Origin: Sphingobium xenophagum NBRC 107872
GTDB taxonomy: Bacteria; Pseudomonadota; Alphaproteobacteria; Sphingomonadales; Sphingomonadaceae
DNA length: 40,145 bases
Assembly (NCBI RefSeq): GCF_000367345.1
Contig: NZ_BARE01000005.1
Coordinates: forward strand, 1 to 40,145
Direction of reading: 5' to 3'
This document shows, piece by piece, positions 7,726-17,519 of the stretch; the stretch's first letter is position 1, and each line of letters begins with the position of its first letter. The translations under genes and the position numbers were made by a program. The notes beneath the pieces were generated by a model that did no database searches, was not told the origin of the DNA, and saw only the letters and a program-made list of their open reading frames with translations.

Positions 7726-9033
7726 ATGCGGGCAGGCCTGATTGCGGGGGCGATGCTGTTGGCGGGGGCGCCCGCCGGGGCGGCGCTGTCGCCCGCCGAA
7801 CGCACGATCAGCACCAGTGTGGAGGCGGGCTATGAACCCGCGATCGGCCTGCTCGAAAAACTGGTGAACCAGAATAGCGGTTCGATGAACCTGGCCGGGG
7901 TGAAGGCGGTGGCCGACATGCTGCGGCCTGAGTTCGAGAGACTGGGCTTTGCCGTGACATGGCAGCCAATGGATGCGGCCAAGCGCGCCGGGCATCTGAT
8001 CGCGGTGCACAAGGGACGGGCCGGGACCACGAAGATGCTGCTGATCGGGCATCTCGATACCGTGTTTGAGCCGGATTCGCCGTTTCAAAAGTTCGAGCGC
8101 AAGGGTGATCTAGCGCGGGGGCCGGGCGTGGCGGACGACAAGGGCGGCGTGGTGACGATGCTGCTGGCGCTTAAAGCCATGCAGGCGGCAGGCACGCTCA
8201 AAGCTGCGAATATCGAGGTGGTGCTGACCGGGGACGAGGAAAATTCGGGCGATCCGATCAGCATCGCGCGGGCCGACCTGATTGCTGCGGGCAAGCGCGC
8301 CGATGTCGCGCTGGATTTCGAGGGGCTGTCCCAGGAGGACGGTAAGGATATGGGGTCGATCGCGCGCCGATCCTCCAACAGCTGGACGCTGACCGCGAGC
8401 GGAAAGTCGGGGCATAGTTCGGGGATTTTTTCCGCCAGCGCGGGCGATGGCGCGATCTATGAACTGGCGCGGATCATCGTCGCGTTTCGCAAGGAACTGC
8501 CCGAACCCAATCTGACCTTCAATGTCGGGCTGATCGGCGGCGGGCAGAGCGCCGATGTGGACAAGGACGGCGTGCGGATCGCGGTGACGGGCAAGACCAA
8601 TATCATCCCGCCCATCGCGGTGGCAAAGGGCGATTTCCGAACGCTGAGCGAAGAGCAGACGGCGCGGGTGCGCGCGAAGATGGAGGCGATCGTCGGGGCG
8701 AACCATCTGCCGGGCACATCGGCGCGCATTGCATTCGACATGGGCTATCCGTCGATGGCACCCACGGCGGGCAATCGCGCGCTGCTGGCCAAGCTGAACG
8801 GGGTCAATGCCGATCTGGGGCTGGCGCAGATGCCCGAACTCGATCCGTTGAAGCGCGGCGCGGGTGACATCAGCTTCGTCGCGCAGGATACGGACGGGCT
8901 GGTGGGGCTGGGCGTGACGTCGACCGGCGATCACAGCCCGGCGGAACAGGCCGACCTGTCGAGCATGAAGCGCCAGGCCAAGCGCGCGGCGATATTGATG
9001 AGCCGGCTGGCGGGGGAAAAGGGGCGGAAATAG
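7726..9033 (+). CDS. Secreted M20-family metallopeptidase (carboxypeptidase G2-like)
   Basis: This 435-residue protein has a signal peptide (cleavage near Ala20). Two-zinc catalytic motifs follow: GHLDTVF (His109, Asp111), ADDKGG (Asp138), GDEENSGDP (Glu171 base, Glu172) and DFEG (Asp197). The dimerisation lid begins near residue 220 with SGKSGHSSGIF. The last metal ligand lies in TGDHSPAEQADL near the C-terminus. The family hydrolyses N-acyl or peptide bonds such as terminal glutamate; the substrate is not predictable. An in-frame GTG at 7720 would overlap the peroxidase stop as GTGA and is a second possible start. Tight spacing implies co-transcription with the peroxidase gene. Confidence 0.9.
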   Translation: MRAGLIAGAMLLAGAPAGAALSPAERTISTSVEAGYEPAIGLLEKLVNQNSGSMNLAGVKAVADMLRPEFERLGFAVTWQPMDAAKRAGHLIAVHKGRAGTTKMLLIGHLDTVFEPDSPFQKFERKGDLARGPGVADDKGGVVTMLLALKAMQAAGTLKAANIEVVLTGDEENSGDPISIARADLIAAGKRADVALDFEGLSQEDGKDMGSIARRSSNSWTLTASGKSGHSSGIFSASAGDGAIYELARIIVAFRKELPEPNLTFNVGLIGGGQSADVDKDGVRIAVTGKTNIIPPIAVAKGDFRTLSEEQTARVRAKMEAIVGANHLPGTSARIAFDMGYPSMAPTAGNRALLAKLNGVNADLGLAQMPELDPLKRGAGDISFVAQDTDGLVGLGVTSTGDHSPAEQADLSSMKRQAKRAAILMSRLAGEKGRK

Positions 9034-9055
9034 GGGGCATGGCATAGTTGAGCAG

Positions 9056-9123
9056 CGTGTTCCCGCGCAGGCGGGAACCCAGGCCCGCCGTCCGAACTGG
9101 GTTCCCGCCTGCGCGGGAACACG
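9056..9123. repeat. 68-base inverted repeat, GTGTTCCCGCGCAGGCGGGAAC type
   Basis: This copy has the same architecture as the element at 6295-6362, with a T/A exchange in each arm (TTCCCG for CTCCCG) that keeps pairing intact. The compensated change suggests selection or a mechanism preserving the hairpins. It lies between the M20 peptidase and TRIC-type genes. Confidence 0.9.
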
Positions 9124-9154
9124 GAAATATTGTAACGGATGTAAGTATATAGCC

Positions 9155-9799
9155 ATGCTCCCGTCCACGCCCCTCCTCGCCACATCGATCGGCCCGGTGC
9201 TGGAAACGCTCAGCATCGTCGGCACCTTTGTTTTTGCCGCGTCGGGCGCGTTGGCGGCGGCGCGGTTGCGGCAGACTTTGGTGACATTCGCCTTTTTCGC
9301 GCTGGTCACCGGGGTGGGTGGCGGCACGTTGCGCGATCTGCTGATCGGGGCGCCGGTATTCTGGGTCGTGGATGCCGCGCCCGCCATCACCTGCATGTGC
9401 GCGGCGGTGATCGTGTGGTGTACGCCGCGCCGTTTCTGGAGCGAACGGGCGCTCGACTGGCTGGACGCGATCGGGCTGGCGGCGTTCGCGGTGTTCGGCG
9501 CGGCCAAGGCGATGAGCTTTGGCGTGCCACCCTTCGTCGCCGGGATGATGGGCGTAGTGACCGGCTGCGTCGGCGGCATCATGCGCGATCTGCTGGCGGG
9601 GGAGCCGTCGATCCTGTTGCGGCCCGAACTTTATGTGACGGCGGCGGCGGTCGCGGCGGGGCTGTTCGTCGGGTTGCGGCTGGCCGGGCTGGACGTGCCG
9701 GTGGCGGGGGTGATAGCGGCGCTGATCGGGTTCGTGTTGCGCGCGGTGGCGATTTGGCGCGGGCTGGGGTTGCCGGTGTATCGGGATGAAGATGGGTAA
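9155..9799 (+). CDS. TRIC-type channel family protein (UPF0126/YadS)
   Basis: This 214-residue protein has seven predicted membrane segments built from two homologous halves. Each half carries the glycine-kink motif followed by a basic residue: TGVGGGTLRDLL (about 52-63) and TGCVGGIMRDLL (about 136-147). Bacterial members form trimeric cation channels, typically for K+ or Na+, in the inner membrane. Length is normal. There is no strong Shine-Dalgarno, but the start at 9155 fits the family. The preceding 31 bases are AT-rich and could hold a promoter, since the gene follows a repeat element. Confidence 0.9.
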   Translation: MLPSTPLLATSIGPVLETLSIVGTFVFAASGALAAARLRQTLVTFAFFALVTGVGGGTLRDLLIGAPVFWVVDAAPAITCMCAAVIVWCTPRRFWSERALDWLDAIGLAAFAVFGAAKAMSFGVPPFVAGMMGVVTGCVGGIMRDLLAGEPSILLRPELYVTAAAVAAGLFVGLRLAGLDVPVAGVIAALIGFVLRAVAIWRGLGLPVYRDEDG

Positions 9800-9841
9800 G
9801 ACGCTGAACGATCCTTTACGTCAATTTGCCGTCGCAAGGAT

Positions 9842-10306
9842 TTAGGGCAATCCATCTGGGTCAGGGACAGGCAGAGACGCGAGAATTGCCCGAAGCTCCG
9901 TGTTTCTTGCCGCATGTCTTTCGCGGTCGCATCCATAATCCACGATGTAAAACTGATCTACGGACGGTCCCAGCCAATGCAATGAAATGCCGCCATTGTC
10001 GGTGACATGGTCTCCGTCACAGCGGATGCCTGACTTAAGAAAATCAGAGACTTCGGTTCCCCTCATGGTTTCGTCCGAAAGGCGAAATGGCTCCATCCGT
10101 TTCACCAAATTCGCAAATTGTTGATGCGAAAGCTTGAAACGCCCACGCTTGTTCTGGAATGATTGGTTGAACTGCCCTGTGCCGTCGTCATCAATGATGA
10201 TTTCCAATCCGGGCGCCCGAATTTCTAGCTGATCGAACGCAATCGGGTCAGCCGCGCCGCAAGCGGCCATCCAAAGAGCCAGAAAAGGGGCAGGATGAAA
10301 CCGCAT
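9842..10306 (-). CDS. Orphan lipoprotein, unusually low GC
   Basis: This 154-residue protein has a short signal peptide with a lipobox-like LWMAAC (about residues 11-16), so Cys16 could be lipidated. The rest contains polar and acidic stretches (IIIDDDGTGQFNQSF), a KLSHQQFANLVKRMEPF helix, and an HWLGPSVDQFYIVDYGC segment that looks like part of a small beta-rich domain. I recognise no family. Sampled 60-base stretches are about 45% GC, far below neighbours, which suggests acquisition by transfer. The start at 10306 is chosen to give the signal sequence; a start at 10339 would place 11 extra residues before it. It converges with the TRIC-type gene and lies upstream of nothing obvious. Confidence 0.75.
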   Translation of the reverse strand: MRFHPAPFLALWMAACGAADPIAFDQLEIRAPGLEIIIDDDGTGQFNQSFQNKRGRFKLSHQQFANLVKRMEPFRLSDETMRGTEVSDFLKSGIRCDGDHVTDNGGISLHWLGPSVDQFYIVDYGCDRERHAARNTELRAILASLPVPDPDGLP

Positions 10307-10393
10307 GGATGTTCTCGCTTGTTGGTTGAATCGCTTCAAGCGACATTGCCCACCCCGCTGCGACTAACGCGCTGCGCGCGAAAGTCTCGCTGC

Positions 10394-10418
10394 CCCTCCC
10401 GCAAGCGGGCGGGGAAGA
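10394..10418. repeat. GC-rich hairpin downstream of sppA
   Basis: The sequence cccctcccgcaagcgggcgggg folds into a strong stem with a small bulge, directly after the sppA stop codon on its strand. It lacks a T run. It may act as an RNA 3' end stabiliser or terminator, or be a common repeat. Confidence 0.45.
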
Positions 10419-10421
10419 ATG

Positions 10422-12305
10422 TCAGCGCCACAACCCGGCGATCATCGCCATCATGCCACGTTCTTCCGCTGCGTTGCGCAGCTTCGGCGCGCCGTAGCTG
10501 CGGCATTCCAGGCAGTCGGCGCGGATGCCTGCGCCGGTGACGAGCGCCTTGACGTCGGCGACGGCCTGCATCGCCCAGCCGCGCTGGACCATCGCCTGGC
10601 GCGCCAGCATGTCGCGGGGCGCGCCTGCGTCGTCGGTGTCGCGCTCGGCCATCGCCTCGATCCAGGCGGCCCATTTGTCGGGCGTCTTTTCGATATTATA
10701 GGCGCGGGCGGTTTTGGGGTCGATTTTCGCGCGGCGGGCGGCTTCGGCGATGGCGTCCTCCAGCCCGCCGAAGCGGTCGACAAGGCCGTTCTGGCGCGCG
10801 GTGCCGCCGTCCCAGACGCGGCCCTGCGCAATCGCGTCGATCTGCGCCGGGGTCTTGTGGCGCGATTGCGCGACGATGCCGACGAAGCGGCGGTAGATGT
10901 CCTCCACCCCCATCTGCATGATTGCGTCGAATTGCGGGGATGTGCCGCCGGCAAGGTCGGGCTGGCCCGACAGGGGCGTGGTGGCGACGCCGTCCGTCGT
11001 GACGCCGATCTTGGCGAGCGAGCCTTCAAAGCTGGGCAGGATGCCGAACACGCCGATCGAGCCGGTGATGGTGTCCGGTTCCGCAAAGATCATGTCGGCG
11101 GGGGTGGACACCCAATAGCCGCCGCTGGCCGCGACATTGCCCATGGAGACGATGACGGGCAGGCCGTCCGCCTTGGCCTGAAGAATGGCGGAGCGGATCT
11201 TTTCCGAGGCCATGACCGATCCACCGGGCGAATCGACGCGGACGACGAGGGCTTTCAGATCCTTTTCATTGAGCGCGGTCAGCAGCAGATCGGAGATGGT
11301 GTCGCCCGCCGCAGTGCCGGGACCGGCTTCGCCATCGACGATGTCGCCCGCGATCGTCAGCACGCCGATCTGGCCGTCATTGGCGGGCATGCGCGCCTTG
11401 ACATAGGCGGCAAGGTCGATCGTGGCGAAACCGCCCGCCTTTGCATCGGAGGCGTCGCCCGCAATCTCCGCGACGCGCGTGCCAAAGGCGGTGGCGTCGC
11501 CCAGCTTGTCGATCAGGCCCGCGGACAGGGCGGCCTGCGCCATATTGCCGTTGGCGGCGCGGGCGGCGGCGACCGGGTCGGCGGCATAGGCGGCGATCTT
11601 CGCCTTTGGCCGCGCCTTGGCGACGTCATCGCGCCAGTTTTGCCACAGCGCGTCGGCCAGCGCCTGATTGGCCTGCTTGGCTTCGGGGGACTGATCGGCC
11701 CGGATAAAGGGTTCGACGAAGCTCTTGTAGGTGCCGACGCGATAGACATGGGTGTTGACGCCCAGCTTGTCGATCAGCCCCTTATAATAGAGGCCCGATC
11801 CGCCCCGGCCCATGATCGCGACGCCGCCCAGCGGATCGCTCCACGCTTCGCTGGCATGGGCGGCCAACAGATAGCTGTCATCGGTATAGAGGGTGGCATA
11901 GGCCAGCACCGGCTTTTTCGCGGCGCGCAGGGCGTCGAGCGCCTGGCCAACGCGGGCGATGGCGACCTGACCGCCGCCCATGAAGCCATCCAGGTTCAGG
12001 ACGACCGCCTTGACCTTGCCATCCGTCCTGGCCGCATCGAGCGCGGTGACGATGTCGGACAGGCGATATTCCTTCATCTGCGGGCCCGACCCCGACAGCA
12101 GCGCGAAAGGATCAACCTCCGCCGGCTGTTCGACGATGGTGCCGTTGAGGTCGAGCAGCAGAGCGCCCGCGCTGATGCCGGCGACGGGTTTTGGCGAGAA
12201 GGAGAGGGCGGCATAGAGCGCGCCGAAGAAGAGGAGCAGGAACAGCAGGACCAGTCCGTCCTTGATCGCGACCAATATGCGCCACGCGCCCTTCACAAAT
12301 GCCAA
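10422..12305 (-). CDS. sppA: Signal peptide peptidase SppA, 67-kDa type
   Basis: This 627-residue inner-membrane serine protease digests leftover signal peptides. An N-terminal membrane anchor (about 10-34) precedes two S49 domains. The catalytic Lys-Ser dyad is split between them as in E. coli: Lys194 in VGTYKSFVEPF and Ser394 in NVAASGGYWVS. The second domain also has the VDSPGGS turn (358-363). The first domain's GGGQVAIARVG segment is typical. I choose the TTG at 12305 because AGAAGGA lies 8 bases before it and the resulting N-terminus (MAFVKGAWRILVAIKDGL) resembles sphingomonad homologues; the ATG at 12362 adds a basic leader and lacks support. Confidence 0.92.
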   Translation of the reverse strand: MAFVKGAWRILVAIKDGLVLLFLLLFFGALYAALSFSPKPVAGISAGALLLDLNGTIVEQPAEVDPFALLSGSGPQMKEYRLSDIVTALDAARTDGKVKAVVLNLDGFMGGGQVAIARVGQALDALRAAKKPVLAYATLYTDDSYLLAAHASEAWSDPLGGVAIMGRGGSGLYYKGLIDKLGVNTHVYRVGTYKSFVEPFIRADQSPEAKQANQALADALWQNWRDDVAKARPKAKIAAYAADPVAAARAANGNMAQAALSAGLIDKLGDATAFGTRVAEIAGDASDAKAGGFATIDLAAYVKARMPANDGQIGVLTIAGDIVDGEAGPGTAAGDTISDLLLTALNEKDLKALVVRVDSPGGSVMASEKIRSAILQAKADGLPVIVSMGNVAASGGYWVSTPADMIFAEPDTITGSIGVFGILPSFEGSLAKIGVTTDGVATTPLSGQPDLAGGTSPQFDAIMQMGVEDIYRRFVGIVAQSRHKTPAQIDAIAQGRVWDGGTARQNGLVDRFGGLEDAIAEAARRAKIDPKTARAYNIEKTPDKWAAWIEAMAERDTDDAGAPRDMLARQAMVQRGWAMQAVADVKALVTGAGIRADCLECRSYGAPKLRNAAEERGMMAMIAGLWR

Positions 12306-12602
12306 GTAGGTGTTCCTTCTGCCCGATCTGCCATGGCTAGCCCATCGCCCTGTCGACTGCAATGTGGGGGTACAGGCGGGCTGGACAAGCTTGCGCGGTC
12401 GATTTTGGCCGCTATGGGGATCGTTGCATAATCACGGCCTACCCACCCCCGTTCGCCCTGAGCCTGTCGAAGGGCCGCCCTTCTTCAAGAGAAGGAGAAG
12501 GCTTCGACAAGCGCAGCCCGAACGGAGGAGGGGTTGGAGAATTATGCCGCCGTTCCGTGATGGGAACTCATATTGTCCGCTCTTGTGCAGGAGACATGCC
12601 CG
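12306..12602. other. Divergent intergenic region sppA/gpmA
   Basis: This is nearly 300 bases without a credible gene. The centre is taken by a dispersed inverted repeat (12450-12525). The gpmA Shine-Dalgarno AGGAG is at its right end. Promoters for both genes must lie here, but I see no convincing sigma-70 pair. Confidence 0.6.
12450..12525. repeat. Dispersed inverted repeat, CCCTGAGCCTGTCGAAGG type
   Basis: The arms cgttcgccctgagcctgtcg and the inverse cgacaagcgcagcccgaacg enclose an inner agggccgcccttcttc...gaaggagaaggc element. It is the same family as 39097-39173, the closest copy, and as 2194-2290 and 17399-17495. Confidence 0.87.
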
Positions 12603-13289
12603 ATGCCCACACTCGTCCTTATCCGTCATGGCCAGTCGTCATGGAATCTGGAAAACCGCTTCACCGGATGGTGGGACGTGGACGTGACCGAGAAGGGCGT
12701 GGGCGAAGCGCGGGCGGCGGGACAGTTGATGAAGGCCAAGGGGCTGGATTTCGACCAATGCTATACCTCGCTCCAGACCCGCGCGATCAAGACGCTGAAC
12801 CTGGCGCTGGAGGAAATGGGACGGCTGTGGCTGCCGGTGGAGAAGGACTGGCGCTTGAACGAGCGTCATTATGGCGGGCTGACCGGCCTGGACAAGGCGG
12901 AGACGGCGGCCAAGCATGGCGACGCGCAGGTCAAGATCTGGCGCCGCAGCTTCGACATTCCGCCGCCGGTGCTGGAAGCGGGCAGCGAGTTCGACCTGAG
13001 CAAGGACCGCCGCTATGCGGGCATCGCCATTCCATCGACCGAGAGCCTGAAGGATACGATCGCCCGCGTGCTGCCCTATTGGGAAAGCCGCATCGCGCCC
13101 GACCTGAAGGCAGGCAAGCGGGTGCTGATTTCCGCCCATGGCAATTCGCTGCGCGCGCTGGTCAAGCATCTGTCGAACATTCCCGACGACGAGATTACCG
13201 AACTGGAAATTCCGACGGGTCAGCCGATCGTTTACGAACTGGCCGACGATCTGAGCGCGATCGAGCGCTATTATCTGTCGGAGCGGTAA
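12603..13289 (+). CDS. gpmA: 2,3-bisphosphoglycerate-dependent phosphoglycerate mutase
   Basis: This 228-residue cytoplasmic glycolytic enzyme interconverts 3- and 2-phosphoglycerate. The catalytic [10 protein letters not shown] motif lies at residues 6-15, with the phosphorylated His in [18 protein letters not shown] follows. The acid/base and ligand region [14 protein letters not shown] and the second His in [10 protein letters not shown] complete the active site. Length is typical of the alphaproteobacterial form. AGGAG lies 9 bases before the ATG. It is preceded by a repeat-filled gap and followed by a small hairpin, so it is probably transcribed alone. Confidence 0.95.
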   Translation: MPTLVLIRHGQSSWNLENRFTGWWDVDVTEKGVGEARAAGQLMKAKGLDFDQCYTSLQTRAIKTLNLALEEMGRLWLPVEKDWRLNERHYGGLTGLDKAETAAKHGDAQVKIWRRSFDIPPPVLEAGSEFDLSKDRRYAGIAIPSTESLKDTIARVLPYWESRIAPDLKAGKRVLISAHGNSLRALVKHLSNIPDDEITELEIPTGQPIVYELADDLSAIERYYLSER

Positions 13290-13296
13290 GGGCTGT

Positions 13297-13320
13297 GTGC
13301 TCCCGTCTGCGCGGGAGCAC
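13297..13320. repeat. Solo half of the GTGCTCCCG repeat, possible terminator
   Basis: A single hairpin, GTGCTCCCG with CGCGGGAGCAC, begins 7 bases after the gpmA stop. It equals one arm-hairpin of the 68-base family. It has no T run. It probably derives from a deleted full element and may still help end gpmA transcripts. Confidence 0.6.
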
Positions 13321-13429
13321 GCCGGGTTCGGGGAGGAAATACGACATTGCCCCCCGGCGACCCGGTCGCTAAGGGGCTTTGCTTTCCGGGCGGCACCGTG
13401 AAGGCCGCGCCATGAGGGGAAGCACGGGC

Positions 13430-13918
13430 ATGAGCGGGGCAATCGAGGTCGGCATCATCATGGGGTCGCGGTCCGACTGGGACACGATGCGCCATGCCGC
13501 CGAAACGCTGGACGCGCTGGGCGTGCCCCATGAATGCAAGGTGGTGTCGGCGCACCGCACCCCGCAGCGGCTGTATGATTATGCGACGAGCGCGGTGAGC
13601 CGCGGCCTGAAGGTCATCATCGCGGGCGCGGGCGGGGCGGCGCATCTGCCGGGCATGTGCGCGTCCATGACGCGCCTGCCGGTGCTGGGCGTGCCGGTCG
13701 AATCGAAGGCGCTGAAGGGCATGGATTCGCTGCTGTCGATCGTCCAGATGCCCGGCGGCATTCCCGTGGCGACGCTGGCGATCGGCAAGCCGGGCGCGAT
13801 CAATGCCGGGCTGCTGGCCGCCGCGATCCTGGCGACCAATGATCCTGAACTGGCCGGGCGACTGGACGCCTGGCGCACGAAGCAGACCGATGCGGTCGCC
13901 GAAACGGTGGAGGACTAA
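13430..13918 (+). CDS. purE: 5-(carboxyamino)imidazole ribonucleotide mutase PurE
   Basis: This 162-residue enzyme of de novo purine synthesis converts N5-CAIR, the product of PurK, to CAIR. The class I signatures are present: [13 protein letters not shown] (8-20), [14 protein letters not shown] with catalytic His42, and [12 protein letters not shown] (65-76). Length matches bacterial class I PurE, an octamer. I start at the ATG at 13430, which has AGGGGA 9 bases upstream; an ATG at 13412 in the same frame is possible. purK begins 8 bases after the stop, so the pair acts in consecutive pathway steps from one transcript. Confidence 0.95.
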   Translation: MSGAIEVGIIMGSRSDWDTMRHAAETLDALGVPHECKVVSAHRTPQRLYDYATSAVSRGLKVIIAGAGGAAHLPGMCASMTRLPVLGVPVESKALKGMDSLLSIVQMPGGIPVATLAIGKPGAINAGLLAAAILATNDPELAGRLDAWRTKQTDAVAETVED

Positions 13919-13926
13919 GCGGCCCC

Positions 13927-15506
<1,580 letters not shown>

Positions 15507-15534
15507 GGCAGTCCCCGGATAGAGGACTGCATCC

Positions 15535-16359
15535 ATGCCCATTTTAGACACACGCGACGGCGCGCATATCCAGTATAAGGTGGCCGGAGAAGGCCCGCCC
15601 GTCATCCTGATCCACGGCTGGCCGCTGACCGGCGATATGTGGGAATATCAGACCGTCGCGCTGGTCGAGGCTGGGCATCAGGTCATCACCTATGATCGGC
15701 GTGGCTTTGGCCAGAGCAGCCATCCTGCGACCGGCTATACCTATGACATATTCGCCGACGATCTGGCCGACCTGATCGCCCATCTGGGCTTGCCGCGCGT
15801 CAGCCTGGTCGGCTTTTCGATGGGCGGGGGCGAGATTGCCCGTTACCTGACCCGCCATGGTGCCGCGCGGGTGGACCGAGCTGTGCTGGTGTCGTCCGTC
15901 GTGCCCTATCTGCTCAAGACCGCTGACAATCCCGATGGCGTGGAGGAGCATGTGTTTGCCGGGATGCAGGAAGATATCCGCAAGGATCGCTTCGACTTCC
16001 TCCAGAGTTTCGCCAAGGATTTCTATGGCGTTGGCTGGGTGACCAGCCCGGTCAGCAAGGGTTTGATGGACTGGAGTTTCGCGCTGGGCATCATGGCCAG
16101 CCCGCTGGCTACCATTGCCTGTGTCGATGCCTTCGGTCGCACCGATTTCCGTCCTGACCTGGCAAGCTTCACTGTCCCCACGCTGGTGATCCATGGCAGC
16201 GGTGACAAGACCGTGCCGATCGACCCCAGCGGTCGCGCGGCGGCGGCGGGGATCGCCGGCGCGCAATGGCTGGAATATGAGGGCGAGCCCCATGGCCTGT
16301 TCGCGACCGTGCCTGACCGGCTGAATGCCGATCTCATCACCTTCCTGCGTGGTGGCTGA
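15535..16359 (+). CDS. Alpha/beta hydrolase, cofactor-free haloperoxidase/arylesterase type
   Basis: This 274-residue enzyme has the oxyanion motif HGWPLTGDMW (27-36), the nucleophile elbow GFSMGGGE (Ser95), Asp224 in HGSGDKTVPID and His253 in GEPHGLF. The cap and core order match the non-heme chloroperoxidase/arylesterase group, which hydrolyse esters and can perhydrolyse with peroxide. No signal peptide is visible, so it is cytoplasmic. It sits 28 bases after folA in the same run of genes. Its substrate and link to the neighbours are unknown. Confidence 0.9.
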   Translation: MPILDTRDGAHIQYKVAGEGPPVILIHGWPLTGDMWEYQTVALVEAGHQVITYDRRGFGQSSHPATGYTYDIFADDLADLIAHLGLPRVSLVGFSMGGGEIARYLTRHGAARVDRAVLVSSVVPYLLKTADNPDGVEEHVFAGMQEDIRKDRFDFLQSFAKDFYGVGWVTSPVSKGLMDWSFALGIMASPLATIACVDAFGRTDFRPDLASFTVPTLVIHGSGDKTVPIDPSGRAAAAGIAGAQWLEYEGEPHGLFATVPDRLNADLITFLRGG

Positions 16360-16436
16360 CGACTGAGGATTGCGGGCGTTCGCGAGAGGGGTCTCGGTCA
16401 TTGCTCTTGGCCGGGATGCCCCCTATAGGCCGCGCC

Positions 16437-17378
16437 ATGGAGCGGCTGACAAGCGGCGCCCCGGTCCCGGCGCATTTGCGCGGGGCCATCATGGCGCTGG
16501 GCAATTTTGACGGGTTTCACGCCGGGCATCAGGCCGTGGTCGGCCATGCGATAGACCGCGCCCGCGCCGAGGGGCGCCCGGTCATCGTCGCGACCTTCGA
16601 TCCGCATCCGATGCGGTTGTTCCGGCCCGACACGCCCCATTTTCGCCTGACGACGCTGGACCAGCGGGCGGCCCTGTTCGCCGCCGCCGGGGCAGACGCG
16701 ATGATGGTGTTCGCCTTTACCCCCCAACTGGCCGCGCTTGGGCCGCAGGCTTTCGTGCGCCTGCTGGCCGCCGATATGGGCATTGCGGGGGTCGTCACCG
16801 GGCAGGATTTCACCTTTGGCAAGGGGCGCGCCGGTTCCGTGGCGCTCTTGTCCGAACTGGGCGCGCCATGGGGCATGTGGGCGCAGGCGGTTGCGCCGGT
16901 GACCGATGCGGACGGGGCGGTGATTTCCTCCAGCCGCATCCGCGCGGCGTTGCAGGCGGGCGATTGCGCCACCGCGACCCGGCTGCTGACCCGGCCCTTC
17001 GCGATCGAGGGGGAGGTGCAGCATGGCGACAAGCTGGGCCGGACGATCGGTTTTCCCACCGCCAATGTCGATATGGGCAGCTATTTGCGCCCGGCCTATG
17101 GCATTTATGCGGTGCGCGGGATGTTGCCGGACGGGCGCGTGCTGGACGGGGCGGCGAATCTGGGCATCCGCCCGACCTTCGATCCGCCCAAGGAATTGCT
17201 GGAACCGCATTTCTTCGATTTTGCCGAAAGCCTGTATGGCCAGTGCATTGCCGTGCAACTGATCGCGTTCCTGCGGCCGGAGGCGAAATATGACGGGCTG
17301 GACGCGCTGATGGCGCAGATCGCGCTGGACTGCGAGGCTGCACGGCAAATCCTTGCGGGAACGCCTTACGTCGCTTAA
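16437..17378 (+). CDS. ribF: Bifunctional riboflavin kinase/FAD synthetase RibF
   Basis: This 313-residue enzyme phosphorylates riboflavin to FMN and adenylates FMN to FAD. The N-terminal adenylyltransferase domain has the nucleotidyl-transferase GNFDGFHAGH motif (22-31), FDPHP and the ISSSRIR signature. The C-terminal kinase domain starts near residue 190 with GEVQHGDKLGRTIGFPTANVD and continues with AYGIYAVRG. The TTG-initiated upstream frame adds 12 residues without support; I use the ATG at 16437. In many bacteria ribF precedes ileS and lspA, as it does here. Confidence 0.95.
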   Translation: MERLTSGAPVPAHLRGAIMALGNFDGFHAGHQAVVGHAIDRARAEGRPVIVATFDPHPMRLFRPDTPHFRLTTLDQRAALFAAAGADAMMVFAFTPQLAALGPQAFVRLLAADMGIAGVVTGQDFTFGKGRAGSVALLSELGAPWGMWAQAVAPVTDADGAVISSSRIRAALQAGDCATATRLLTRPFAIEGEVQHGDKLGRTIGFPTANVDMGSYLRPAYGIYAVRGMLPDGRVLDGAANLGIRPTFDPPKELLEPHFFDFAESLYGQCIAVQLIAFLRPEAKYDGLDALMAQIALDCEAARQILAGTPYVA

Positions 17379-17398
17379 TGGCGGCTTGTTTTCTCACC

Positions 17399-17495
17399 CG
17401 TTCGGGCTGAGCGAAGTCGAAGCCTTCTACTGAGCGGAGCGAAGTGACCTCCCTATCGGTCGGTCGAGCCCTTCGACTTCGCTCAGGGCGAACGG
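17399..17495. repeat. Dispersed inverted repeat between ribF and ileS
   Basis: The outer arms cgttcgggctgagcgaagtc and gacttcgctcagggcgaacg are inverted. In the loop lies gagcggagcgaagtga, as in the copy at 2194-2290. With 97 bases it equals that copy in length. It occupies almost the whole ribF-ileS gap and ends 25 bases before the ileS start. Confidence 0.87.
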
Positions 17496-17519
17496 TCATT
17501 AGCAGATACCGGACCCATT

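Noticed and set aside
10419..12431. 670-residue plus-strand frame over sppA
   Set aside because: Antisense shadow of sppA with low-complexity Gly/Ala/Asp composition.
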